Shown: in pieces, positions 1 to 7,371 of the stretch
How the letters are laid out: each line of letters begins with the position of its first letter
How positions within the stretch are numbered: position 1 is the stretch's first letter
Assembly (NCBI GenBank): GCA_030263275.1
Contig: SZOR01000068.1
Location: forward strand, 1 to 21,874
Source: DSNY01 sp016861185
GTDB taxonomy: Bacteria > Pseudomonadota > Gammaproteobacteria > Burkholderiales > Burkholderiaceae_F
DNA: 21,874 bases
Direction: 5' to 3'
The notes under the pieces: generated by a model
Seen by the model: the letters and a program-made list of their open reading frames with translations, nothing else
Databases searched by the model: none
What the model was told of the DNA's origin: nothing
Made by a program: the position numbers and the translations under genes

Positions 1-2265
1 CGCCTCGTCCTGCTGCTGGGTCTGGGTCTTGGCGTGGCCTTTTTCTATACCGGCGGGGCGCTGCTGGAAATGGACCAGGTGACGCTGGAAATGTCCACGA
101 CGACTCGCAACAACGATTGGCGCAACAACTTCGCGTCGCTGGGCGAGATGATGGCTCCGGTCGCGGCCGAAAACCCGGCGCTCGTCAATCCGCCGCTGCT
201 GTTCCGACTGGGGTGGATGCCTTTGCTGCTGGCTATGGGTGGGTTGAGTGGACTGGTATGGATCAAAGGCGCTGATCCTCGTTCTCGCGAACAGCGATTA
301 CATCTATGGCTCATGGCCATCGGCGTGGCGCTCTATCTCTTCATGGCTCTGCCGCTCTCCCGTTGGCTGTGGGATGCGCTACCGTTGATCGACTTCGTTC
401 AGTTCCCTTGGCGATTCGTCGGTCGCACGGCGCTGCCGGTGGCGTTTCTGGCGGGGGTGCCGTTCTACCGGTTCGACCACCGGCCGCCCAAAGGTGACCT
501 CAACCCGAGGGATGACGGGTATCATACCTTTGCCGGTGGCTGGTGGCCGGCCCTTGCCCTCACTCTCGCTATCACCCTGCTTATTCTCGAAACCATTCCC
601 AATCTCTACCCACGCATCTGCGAGGAAGAGCCGTTCCCGACGATTCTGACCGTCCACAATTACGAACATCTCACCGGATTGGTCGGCGTCGATCCGGAAG
701 GCAGCTACTTTCCGCGCACGGTGCGCGAGCGGCCGACCGGCTCCCCACTGGAGGTGGACTACGACTCAGGGGAAACGCCGCATCGCTTCGACGAAACAGC
801 CCTGCCTGCCGGGGCCACGGCGCGCGATGTGGCTTATGACCGCTTCGGCGTGACGCTGACCGTCGATTCGCCGGAACCATTCAACGCTCGCTATCTCAGC
901 TTCGCCTTTCCCGGCTGGTCGGCCCGCGTCGATGGGGAGACTGTGCCCATCATTGCCGAGGAACCCAGCGGGCTGATCACCTTCGGTGTACCGGCGGGAA
1001 CGCACGAAGTCACTGTCTCCTGGGGCGCGACACCGTTGCGTCTCGCCCTCGTAGGGCTGAGTCTGGCGTCTCTGGCAGCGGCCGGATTCGTGGCCGTCCA
1101 GGCCCGCGAACGTAGAGAACAGGTGGGGAACTCAGTTGCTGATAGGCGACGGCCACCATCGAAGCAAGAAATCACGTTCCTGGGGCTGGCGGTCCTGGGA
1201 CTTCTCGGTGTCAAGCTCCTGGCCGACCACTTTGAATCGCCGTTACGCCGATTGGGGTCGCCGCCGATCGACCACACTACAACCCTGCAAGCGGGCGAGA
1301 TGCGGCTGGATGGCTTCAACCTGAGCCGCGACTCCGTGCCCGCCGGAGAGATTTTCGATATCGACATGGCCTGGACGGCCGCCGGAGTGCCAAGCGCCGA
1401 TTACCAGTCCGAAATCTCGCTCATCGGGCCGGACGGGCTGGCATGGAGCCAAAAAGGTACAGAACGTCCGCGCGTCTACGAGGACGCGCCTCCCACGCGT
1501 CTCTGGTCGCCGGGTGAATGGGCCTGGGATAGCCGCGAGGTTGTCACCCTCCCCGGCACGCCGCCCGGCACGTACGACATTGTGGTGACACTTTTCGACC
1601 GGGCGACGCTCGCCCCATCAACCTTCGTCAATTCGGCCGAGGGCCGGACGGTCGGCCCGACGGCGACGATTGGGCAGGTGCAGATCACCAATCCTCCTCT
1701 CCCCCCCACATTCGAACCGCAGTACCCGCTCGATAGCTATTCCCTCTCGCCGGATTTGCAGATCCTTGGGTTCAACCAGGACCGCGAAGCGGCCCTCGCG
1801 GGCGACTCGGTTTTGCTGACTCTCTTTTGGGAATGCATCGACCCAGCCGGCTGCGAGCATTTCGAGCTCCAACTGGTGGATGAGGGCGGCGCGGCGGTGG
1901 CCGAGTGGCGTCTCCCCACCATCCGCCAGGGCTTCGCCGCCGGCGAGTGGCCGGAACACGGACGTCTGCGTGGGCAACACGTCTTGCAACTCCCGGCCAC
2001 TCTGGCCGACGGCCGGTATCGGTTCCAGGTGGAGCATCGGCCGCTGGGCGAGATCGCCATTATCGCGCCGGAACGGCAATTTAGCCCCCCGCCGCTGGCC
2101 CAACAAACGGATGCAACCTTTGCCGCGGCCGACGGCACTGAGATCGCCACGCTCGCCGGCACCCCTGGCGTCGATGCTATATTCGCCACGCTTTTCGACG
2201 CCGCGCAATGGGTCGCGCGGCACGCCGAGATCGAAACGAACGAACCGCGTCGTCCGACGCCATGA
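1..2265 (+). CDS. Multi-pass membrane protein, PTPS-related type, fragment (5' end outside window; 3' end probably not native)
   Basis: The frame is open from base 1, so the true start lies upstream; 754 codons are visible. Hydrophobic segments lie at about residues 1-17, 65-90, 102-125, 140-160, 178-197, 343-365 and 390-410 of the visible part, separated and followed by long soluble beta-rich stretches. The motif FVQFPWRFVGR (around residue 131) is typical of large membrane proteins annotated as 6-pyruvoyl-tetrahydropterin-synthase-related (PF10131 type). The general look, including the tandem soluble domains, resembles Chloroflexota proteins I know of; this assignment is from memory, not a search. 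A glycan or envelope role is usually guessed for this group, but no function can be assigned. Codon use is clearly more mixed than in every downstream gene. The last ~30 residues look unlike the rest and overlap the presumed trp promoter, so the natural C-terminus is probably missing. Confidence 0.6.
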   Translation, partial: RLVLLLGLGLGVAFFYTGGALLEMDQVTLEMSTTTRNNDWRNNFASLGEMMAPVAAENPALVNPPLLFRLGWMPLLLAMGGLSGLVWIKGADPRSREQRLHLWLMAIGVALYLFMALPLSRWLWDALPLIDFVQFPWRFVGRTALPVAFLAGVPFYRFDHRPPKGDLNPRDDGYHTFAGGWWPALALTLAITLLILETIPNLYPRICEEEPFPTILTVHNYEHLTGLVGVDPEGSYFPRTVRERPTGSPLEVDYDSGETPHRFDETALPAGATARDVAYDRFGVTLTVDSPEPFNARYLSFAFPGWSARVDGETVPIIAEEPSGLITFGVPAGTHEVTVSWGATPLRLALVGLSLASLAAAGFVAVQARERREQVGNSVADRRRPPSKQEITFLGLAVLGLLGVKLLADHFESPLRRLGSPPIDHTTTLQAGEMRLDGFNLSRDSVPAGEIFDIDMAWTAAGVPSADYQSEISLIGPDGLAWSQKGTERPRVYEDAPPTRLWSPGEWAWDSREVVTLPGTPPGTYDIVVTLFDRATLAPSTFVNSAEGRTVGPTATIGQVQITNPPLPPTFEPQYPLDSYSLSPDLQILGFNQDREAALAGDSVLLTLFWECIDPAGCEHFELQLVDEGGAAVAEWRLPTIRQGFAAGEWPEHGRLRGQHVLQLPATLADGRYRFQVEHRPLGEIAIIAPERQFSPPPLAQQTDATFAAADGTEIATLAGTPGVDAIFATLFDAAQWVARHAEIETNEPRRPTP
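2175..2183 (+). promoter_or_regulatory. Candidate extended -10 element for the trp operon
   Basis: The sequence TGCTATATT matches an extended -10 (TGn plus TATATT, hexamer at 2178-2183). It would start a transcript near 2190, about 70 nt before the candidate leader ORF. No convincing -35 hexamer is present 16-18 bp upstream, where the sequence is GC-rich. This fits either an extended -10 promoter or a junction that removed the original -35 region. Confidence 0.35.
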
Positions 2266-2354
2266 GTCACCGCAACGAATGGAATTCCGCCCGCACGTGG
2301 CAGGCCCGCAATCCGGGCTGGCACGCGCAGGGGGTCTGGTTCTGGCGTCGCTAG
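2262..2354 (+). CDS. trpL: Candidate trp leader peptide
   Basis: This 30-codon ORF lies 90 nt upstream of trpE. Five of its 30 residues are Trp (positions 7, 13, 20, 26 and 28), and it ends VWFWRR before TAG at 2352-2354. Trp-rich short ORFs just upstream of trpE are the hallmark of ribosome-mediated attenuation, in which a ribosome stalls on Trp codons when charged tRNA-Trp is scarce. The final UGG-UUC-UGG codons and the stop codon lie inside a hairpin (2338-2362), as in enteric trp leaders. Weak points: there is no clear Shine-Dalgarno sequence before ATG 2262, the ATG overlaps the stop of the upstream fragment (probably fortuitous), and no U-run follows the downstream hairpins. The Trp content is directly visible; the regulatory role is inferred. 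Confidence 0.6.
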   Translation: MSHRNEWNSARTWQARNPGWHAQGVWFWRR

Positions 2355-2362
2355 CCTGAACC
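2338..2362 (+). promoter_or_regulatory. Leader hairpin A spanning the last Trp codons (pause-type)
   Basis: GGTTCTGGC (2338-2346) pairs with GCCTGAACC (2354-2362) over nine positions with one T-T mismatch, around a 7-nt loop. The left arm covers parts of the two final Trp codons, and the leader stop codon lies at the loop/right-arm border. This is the geometry of a 1:2 pause hairpin, so a ribosome stalled at the Trp codons would prevent it forming. Confidence 0.5.
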
Positions 2363-2365
2363 GCT

Positions 2366-2425
2366 GCCGCACGCTGCGGCGCTCCATTCGATCAACCCGC
2401 GCCGTTGCCCGGTCATGGCAGACGG
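2366..2425 (+). promoter_or_regulatory. Mutually exclusive hairpins between candidate trpL and trpE
   Basis: Three helices can be drawn by eye. Hairpin B is GCCGCA/TGCGGC (2366-2371 with 2375-2380, 3-nt loop). An alternative helix is CGGCGC/GCGCCG (2377-2382 with 2399-2404). Hairpin C is CCGTTGCC (2402-2409) with GGCA and ACGG (2417-2420, 2422-2425), one bulged G. The alternative helix shares bases with both B and C, so it excludes each of them, which is the kind of switch an attenuator needs. No U-tract follows C, so a standard intrinsic terminator is not evident; any control could act through Rho or on translation. The pairing is seen in the sequence; the function is inferred. Confidence 0.4.
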
Positions 2426-2444
2426 ACGCAACGACAGGTGACGC

Positions 2445-3950
2445 ATGACCGAACTCGAATTCAAAGCCCTCGCCGCGCAGGGCTACAACCGCATCCCGCT
2501 GATCGCGGAAGGCTTCGCCGACCTCGACACGCCGCTGTCGCTGTACCTGAAGCTCGCGCGCGCGCAGGGCGCCAGCCACAACTCGTACCTGCTCGAGTCG
2601 GTCGTCGGCGGCGAGCGTTTCGGCCGCTACTCGTTCATCGGCTTGCCGGCGAAAACCGCGCTGCGCTCGTTCATCGGCGAGCCCGGCCAGCACCGTAGCG
2701 AGGTCGTCGTCGAAGGCAAAGTCGTGCAGGAGGACCGCGGGGATCCGCTCGCGTTTGTCGAGCAGTATTTCGCGCAGTTCAAGGTCGCGCTGCGCCCCGG
2801 GCTGCCGCGCTTCTGCGGCGGGCTCGCCGGCTACTTCGGCTACGACACGGTGCGGTTGATCGAGAAGAAGCTCGCGCGTCCCAAGCGCGACGACCTCGGT
2901 CTGCCCGACATCCAGCTTCTGCTGACCGAAGAACTCGCCGTCGTCGACAACCTGAGCGGGCGCATCTATCTGATCGTCTACGCCGACCCGAACCGCCCCG
3001 AGGCGTACGCGCGCGCGCGCGAGCGCATCCGCGAACTCAAGGCGCGGCTGCACCGGCACATCGAGCCGCCGCACACGCGCGCGAGCGTGCGGCGCGATGA
3101 GTACCGCGAGTTCGCGAAGGCCGACTATCTGAAGGCGGTCGCGCGCGCGAAGGAATACATCGCCGCCGGCGACGTGATGCAGGTGCAGATCGGCCAGCGC
3201 ATCACCAAGCCCTTCGCCGACGCGCCGTTGAGCCTCTATCGCGCACTGCGCACGCTGAACCCGTCGCCTTACATGTACTTCTACGACTTCGGCGATCATC
3301 AGATCGTCGGCGCCTCGCCCGAGATCCTCGTTCGCAGCGAGGATCGGCAAGGCGAGCGGTATGTCGCGATCCGCCCGATCGCCGGCACGCGCCCGCGCGG
3401 CGGAACGCCGGAGCAGGACGCCGCGCTCGCGGAGGAGCTCGCCGCCGACCCGAAGGAGCGCGCCGAGCACCTGATGCTGATCGACCTCGCGCGCAACGAC
3501 ATCGGCCGCATCGCGCAGATCGGCACGGTCAAGGTGCCCGAGCAGTACGTGATCGAGCGCTATTCGCACGTGATGCATTTGGTCAGCCACGTGGAGGGCA
3601 AGCTCAAGCCCGGGCTGACCAACCTCGACGTGCTGCGCGCGACCTTCCCCGCCGGCACGCTGTCCGGCGCGCCGAAGGTGCGCGCGATGGAGATCATCGA
3701 CGAGCTGGAGTCCGTGAAGCGCGGCATCTACGGCGGTGCGGTCGGCTATCTGTCGTTCGCCGGCGACATGGATCTGGCGATCGCGATCCGCACCGGCGTG
3801 ATCAAAGGCAACGTGCTGTACGCGCAGGCGGCCGCCGGCATCGTCGCCGATTCGATCCCCGAGATGGAATGGCGCGAGACCGAAGCGAAGGCGCGCGCCG
3901 TGCTGCGCGCGGCCGAACAGGTGGAGGATGGTTTCGATGTCGACCTCTGA
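2445..3950 (+). CDS. trpE: Anthranilate synthase component I
   Basis: This 501-aa protein has the usual TrpE length and converts chorismate plus ammonia (supplied by TrpG) to anthranilate, the first committed step of tryptophan synthesis. The N-terminal domain carries the LLES motif (residues 49-52) that forms part of the tryptophan feedback site. The C-terminal chorismate-binding domain (about 225-490) shows GDVMQVQIGQR, NPSPYMYFY, RPIAGTRPRG, LIDLARNDIG, FPAGTLSGAPK and GGAVGYLSFAGDMD in the expected order. The ATG at 2445 is preceded by AGGTGA at 2436-2441, with somewhat short spacing. It is the first structural gene after the Trp-rich leader. Its last 14 bases overlap the next gene, ltaE, which suggests coupled translation. 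No key motif is missing. Confidence 0.98.
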   Translation: MTELEFKALAAQGYNRIPLIAEGFADLDTPLSLYLKLARAQGASHNSYLLESVVGGERFGRYSFIGLPAKTALRSFIGEPGQHRSEVVVEGKVVQEDRGDPLAFVEQYFAQFKVALRPGLPRFCGGLAGYFGYDTVRLIEKKLARPKRDDLGLPDIQLLLTEELAVVDNLSGRIYLIVYADPNRPEAYARARERIRELKARLHRHIEPPHTRASVRRDEYREFAKADYLKAVARAKEYIAAGDVMQVQIGQRITKPFADAPLSLYRALRTLNPSPYMYFYDFGDHQIVGASPEILVRSEDRQGERYVAIRPIAGTRPRGGTPEQDAALAEELAADPKERAEHLMLIDLARNDIGRIAQIGTVKVPEQYVIERYSHVMHLVSHVEGKLKPGLTNLDVLRATFPAGTLSGAPKVRAMEIIDELESVKRGIYGGAVGYLSFAGDMDLAIAIRTGVIKGNVLYAQAAAGIVADSIPEMEWRETEAKARAVLRAAEQVEDGFDVDL

Positions 3951-4965
3951 ATTGATCGACCTGCGCAGCGACACCGTCACGCGTCCGAGCGAAGGGATGC
4001 GCCGCGCGATGTACGAAGCCGAAGTCGGCGACGACGTGTTCGGCGACGACCCGACCGTCAACCGGCTGCAGGCGGTGCTCGCGGACCGGCTCGGCTACGA
4101 GGCGGGCCTTTTCATGCCGAGCGGTACGCAGAGCAACCTGACCGCGCTGATGACGCATTGTCAGCGCGGCGACGAATACATCGTCGGGCAGGAGGCGCAC
4201 ACCTACAGGTACGAAGGCGGCGGTGCAGCGGTGCTCGGCTCGATCCAGCCGCAGCCGATCGAGAACGCCGCCGACGGATCGCTGCCGCTCGCCCAGATCG
4301 CCGCCGCGATCAAACCCGACGATCCGCACTTCCCGCGCACACGGCTGCTCGCACTCGAGAACACGATCGGCGGGAAGGTCGTCCCGCTCGCCTATTGCGC
4401 GGAAGCGACCGCACTCGCGCACGCGCGCGGGCTCGCGACGCACCTGGACGGCGCGCGCTACTTCAACGCCGCGGTCGTGCTCGGCGGCGACGAGCGCCGC
4501 GCGGCCGCGGGGTTCGATTCGGTGTCGATCTGCCTGTCCAAGGGGCTCGGCGCGCCGGTCGGTTCGGTACTGCTCGGCTCGCGCGACTTCATCGAGCGTG
4601 CGAAACGACCGCGCAAGATGCTCGGCGGCGGCATGCGGCAGGCGGGCATCCTCGCGGCGGCGGGGCTGTACGCGCTCGAACACAACGTCGCGCGCCTGGC
4701 CGACGACCACGCCAACGCGCAGCGCCTGGCCGACGGCCTGCGCTCGATCGACGCGTTGAAGGTTGACGGCCCGTACACGAACATGCTGTTCGTCACCGTG
4801 CCCGCCGATCGCGTCGCCGCCCTCGGCACCTTCCTGCGCGAACGCGGCATCCTGACGCTCGCCCGCTCGCCGACGCTGCGGCTGGTCACGCATCTGGACG
4901 TCGACGCCGCGGCGATCGATCGCGCGATCGCGGCGTTCAGGCAGTTTTTCTCGGGGCGCGGCTAA
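3937..4965 (+). CDS. ltaE: Low-specificity L-threonine aldolase (PLP-dependent)
   Basis: This 342-aa enzyme splits threonine or allo-threonine into glycine and acetaldehyde. It matches the beta-eliminating-lyase/threonine aldolase fold: IDLRSDTVTRP at the N-terminus, GDDVFGDDPT, PSGTQSNL, QEAHTY with His88 (the ring-stacking His), DGAR at 171-174, and the PLP Schiff-base lysine Lys202 in CLSKGLGAPVGS. Two ATGs are possible, 3928 and 3937. GGAGG at 3923-3927 touches the first but sits 9 nt from the second, so 3937 is chosen. It overlaps the trpE end by 14 bp and lies 11 bp before trpG, so it is embedded in the trp operon between the two anthranilate synthase subunits. That position is unusual. 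A link through glycine/serine supply to tryptophan synthase is possible but speculative. Confidence 0.95.
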   Translation: MSTSELIDLRSDTVTRPSEGMRRAMYEAEVGDDVFGDDPTVNRLQAVLADRLGYEAGLFMPSGTQSNLTALMTHCQRGDEYIVGQEAHTYRYEGGGAAVLGSIQPQPIENAADGSLPLAQIAAAIKPDDPHFPRTRLLALENTIGGKVVPLAYCAEATALAHARGLATHLDGARYFNAAVVLGGDERRAAAGFDSVSICLSKGLGAPVGSVLLGSRDFIERAKRPRKMLGGGMRQAGILAAAGLYALEHNVARLADDHANAQRLADGLRSIDALKVDGPYTNMLFVTVPADRVAALGTFLRERGILTLARSPTLRLVTHLDVDAAAIDRAIAAFRQFFSGRG

Positions 4966-4976
4966 AGGCACGAACC

Positions 4977-5549
4977 ATGCTGCTGATGATCGACAACTAC
5001 GATTCATTCACCTACAACCTCGTGCAGTACTTCGGCGAACTGGGCGAGGACGTGCGGGTGTGTCGCAACGACGAAGTCACTCTCGACGAGATCGCCGCGC
5101 TGAGGCCCGACCGGATCTGCATCTCGCCGGGGCCGTGCTCGCCGAAGGAGGCGGGGATTTCGCTCGACCTGATCCGGCGCTTCGCGGGCCAGATTCCGAT
5201 CCTCGGCGTGTGCCTCGGGCATCAAGCGATCGGCGAGGCGTTCGGCGGCAGGGTCGTGCGCGCGAAGGTGCTGATGCACGGCAAGACCGCACCGGTGGAG
5301 CACGTCGACGCCGGCGTGTTCAAAGGGCTGCCGTCGCCGTTCACCGCGACGCGCTATCACTCGCTCGCGGTCGAGCGCGAATCGCTGCCCGACTGCCTCG
5401 AGATCACGGCCTGGGCCGACGACGACGAGATCATGGGGCTGCGCCACAGGTCGCTCGCGGTCGAGGGCGTGCAGTTCCATCCCGAATCGATCGCGACCGA
5501 ATACGGACGCGCGTTGCTGAAGAACTTCCTCGACGAAAGCCGGCGATGA
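4977..5549 (+). CDS. trpG: Anthranilate synthase component II (glutamine amidotransferase)
   Basis: This 190-aa class I glutamine amidotransferase supplies ammonia to TrpE. It starts MLLMIDNYDSFTYNLVQY, typical of TrpG/PabA. The catalytic triad is visible: Cys79 in GVCLGHQAIG, and His168 and Glu170 in VQFHPESI. The ISPGP oxyanion region is intact. The ATG at 4977 has AAAGG at 4964-4968 eight bases upstream. In the same organism it could also serve para-aminobenzoate synthesis, as many single TrpG/PabA proteins do. Its stop codon overlaps the start of the next gene in an ATGA junction (5546-5549), so the two are probably translationally coupled. Separate trpE and trpG genes, rather than a fusion, fit a betaproteobacterium. 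Confidence 0.97.
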   Translation: MLLMIDNYDSFTYNLVQYFGELGEDVRVCRNDEVTLDEIAALRPDRICISPGPCSPKEAGISLDLIRRFAGQIPILGVCLGHQAIGEAFGGRVVRAKVLMHGKTAPVEHVDAGVFKGLPSPFTATRYHSLAVERESLPDCLEITAWADDDEIMGLRHRSLAVEGVQFHPESIATEYGRALLKNFLDESRR

Positions 5550-5941
5550 GACGGACTCTGACGGTGATCCTGGTCGCGTTCGCGGGCCTCGTGCGCGCGG
5601 ACGTGCTGGAAGACTGCGTGCGCGGCGCGCGCGATCGCGGCGAGGTGACGGCCTGCCTGCACGAGGCGCGCCGCGTGGCCACCGACGACATGCTGGGCGC
5701 CTTCCTCGGCGTCGAGAAGGCGATGCGCGAGATCGGCGACGCGCGCGAGCGGCCCGGCGCGGTCGCGGTGCTGCGCGAGTCGCAACGCGAGTTCGAGCGC
5801 TACGTCAGCGCGCATTGCCGGCTCGTGCTCGCAGCGGCCGCGGGCCAACGCGACCCCGGACAGGCCGCGCTCGCGTGCGAGGTGGAGCTGCTGCGCCAGC
5901 GCGCCGCGCTGCTCGAGGCGCTGACGACGAAGCGAAACTGA
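5546..5941 (+). CDS. Small exported LprI/DUF1311-like protein
   Basis: This 131-aa protein has an N-terminal signal sequence (MRRTLTVILVAFAGLVRA, predicted cleavage after residue 18), so it is likely periplasmic. The mature part is mostly helical. Its four cysteines are spaced C...CL...HC...AC, with a Q-F/W-Y-C pattern (SQREFERYVSAHC) that resembles the LprI/DUF1311 family, some members of which inhibit lysozyme. This family match is by pattern only. Its ATG overlaps the trpG stop by 4 bp (ATGA), and trpD follows 23 nt after its stop, so it is co-transcribed with the tryptophan genes. An exported protein has no obvious role in a cytosolic pathway. The region also has an overlapping open frame leading into trpD, but signal peptide and family pattern favour the frame given here. 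Confidence 0.75.
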   Translation: MRRTLTVILVAFAGLVRADVLEDCVRGARDRGEVTACLHEARRVATDDMLGAFLGVEKAMREIGDARERPGAVAVLRESQREFERYVSAHCRLVLAAAAGQRDPGQAALACEVELLRQRAALLEALTTKRN

Positions 5942-5964
5942 AGAGAACGACGGAGGACGCACCG

Positions 5965-6996
5965 ATGGCGATCACCCCGACCGAAGCGCTCGTACGCTGC
6001 ATCGAGCACCGCGAGATCTTCAACGACGAAATGCTGTCGCTGTGGCGCAAGCTGATGAGCGGGGAGCTGACGCCCGTGCAGATCGCCGCGGTGCTGATGG
6101 GGCTGCGCGTGAAGAAGGAGACGATCGGCGAGATCGCGGCGGCCGCAACGATCATGCGCGAGTTCGCGACCAAGGTGGAGGTCGTCGACAAGGCGCATCT
6201 GGTCGACCTGTGCGGCACCGGCGGTGATGCGGCCCACACGTTCAACATCTCGACCGCCGCGATGTTCGTCGCCGCGGCGGCGGGGGCGCGCGTGGCCAAG
6301 CACGGTGGGCGCGGTGTGTCATCGGGGTCCGGCAGCGCCGACGTGCTGGAAGCGCTCGGCGCGAACATCAACCTGTCGCCGGACAAAGTCGCCACCTGCC
6401 TGGCCGAAACCGGGATCGGCTTCATGTTTGCGCCGAATCATCACGCGGCGATGAAACACGCGGCGCCGGTGCGCAAGGAGCTGGGCGTGCGGACGATCTT
6501 CAACATCCTGGGTCCGCTGACCAATCCGGCCGGCGCGCCGCACCAGATGATGGGCGTCTTCCACCCGGACCTCGTCGGCATCCAGGTGCGCGTGCTGCAG
6601 CAGCTGGGCAGCAAGCACGTGATGGTCGTCTACGGCAAGGACGGCATGGACGAGGTTTCGCTCGGCGCGGCGACGATGGTCGGGGAACTGAAGAACGGCG
6701 AGGTCCGCGAATACGAGATCCACCCCGAGGACTTCGGCCTGGCGATGATCTCCAACCGCGGGCTGAAGGTCGCCAACGCGAACGAAAGCCGCGCGATGGT
6801 GCTCGAGGCGCTGGAGAACACGCAAGGCACGCCGCGCGAGATCGTCACGCTGAACGCCGCCGTCGCGCTCTACGCGGCCGACGTCGCCGGCTCGATCGAC
6901 GACGGCATCCTGATGGCGCGCGAAGCGATCGCCAGCGGCGCCGCGAAGCGCAAGCTCGATCACTTCGTCGCGACCACGCAGAAGCTGACGGCGTAG
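5965..6996 (+). CDS. trpD: Anthranilate phosphoribosyltransferase
   Basis: This 343-aa protein transfers phosphoribose from PRPP to anthranilate, the second step of the tryptophan pathway. The PRPP-binding glycine-rich loop CGTGGD is at residues 83-88, followed by FNISTAA, AKHGGRGVSSGSGSADVLEALG, FAPNHHAAMK, RTIFNILGPLTNPA and the metal-binding GMDEVS. The residue after VSS is Gly, where many homologues have Lys or Thr; this is probably neutral. The start at ATG 5965 is supported by GGAGG at 5952-5956 with 8-nt spacing. The open frame continues upstream to 5815, but that part overlaps the LprI-like gene and has no homology to TrpD. The next gene starts 12 nt after its stop. Confidence 0.98.
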   Translation: MAITPTEALVRCIEHREIFNDEMLSLWRKLMSGELTPVQIAAVLMGLRVKKETIGEIAAAATIMREFATKVEVVDKAHLVDLCGTGGDAAHTFNISTAAMFVAAAAGARVAKHGGRGVSSGSGSADVLEALGANINLSPDKVATCLAETGIGFMFAPNHHAAMKHAAPVRKELGVRTIFNILGPLTNPAGAPHQMMGVFHPDLVGIQVRVLQQLGSKHVMVVYGKDGMDEVSLGAATMVGELKNGEVREYEIHPEDFGLAMISNRGLKVANANESRAMVLEALENTQGTPREIVTLNAAVALYAADVAGSIDDGILMAREAIASGAAKRKLDHFVATTQKLTA

Positions 6997-7008
6997 GGAG
7001 CGACGGCC

Positions 7009-7371
7009 ATGATCGGCGTCATCTTTGAAGTCTGGCCCGCGCCGGGGCGGCGCGAGGAATACCTGGACATCGCGGCGCGGCTGAAAGTCGAGTTGGAGAA
7101 GTTCGACGGCTTCGTGTCGATCGAACGTTTCCAGAGCCTGGCCGACCCGAACAAGATCCTGTCGCTGCAGTTCTGGCGCGACGAAGAGTCGCTCGCGCGT
7201 TGGCGCAACCACGCGCCGCACCGCGCCGCGCAGGCGCACGGGCGCGCCGAGGTGTTCGACGACTACCGCCTGCGCGTGGTGAGCGTGCTGCGCGACTACG
7301 GTCCGTTCGACCGGCGCGAGCAGGCGCCCGCCGATTCGCGCGCGGTGCACGACACGGGGGCGCGGTCGTGA
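7009..7371 (+). CDS. Antibiotic biosynthesis monooxygenase (ABM) domain protein
   Basis: This 120-aa protein contains one ferredoxin-like ABM domain over about residues 1-100. Recognisable parts are MIGVIFEVWPAPGRREEYLDI at the start (residues 1-20 region), the FDGFVSIERF beta strand, and LSLQFWRDEESLARWRNHAPHR. ABM proteins include cofactor-free oxygenases acting on quinones and polyphenols, and also many with no known activity, so the substrate cannot be named. ATG 7009 has AGGGAG at 6995-7000, 8 nt away. It lies between trpD and trpC, and its stop overlaps the trpC start by 4 bp (GTGA at 7368-7371), so it is part of the trp operon. The last ~20 residues are polar and probably disordered. 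Confidence 0.88.
   Translation: MIGVIFEVWPAPGRREEYLDIAARLKVELEKFDGFVSIERFQSLADPNKILSLQFWRDEESLARWRNHAPHRAAQAHGRAEVFDDYRLRVVSVLRDYGPFDRREQAPADSRAVHDTGARS

Noticed and set aside
1737..4061. 774-codon open frame on the minus strand, opposite trpE and the upstream fragment
   Set aside because: It crosses the composition boundary and lies antisense to trpE, whose protein motifs are unambiguous. The translation is Arg/Ala/Asp-rich low complexity, typical of antisense frames in GC-rich DNA.
5815..5964. N-terminal extension of trpD by 50 codons
   Set aside because: It overlaps the LprI-like gene and is Arg/Gly-rich without homology; ATG 5965 has a good GGAGG.
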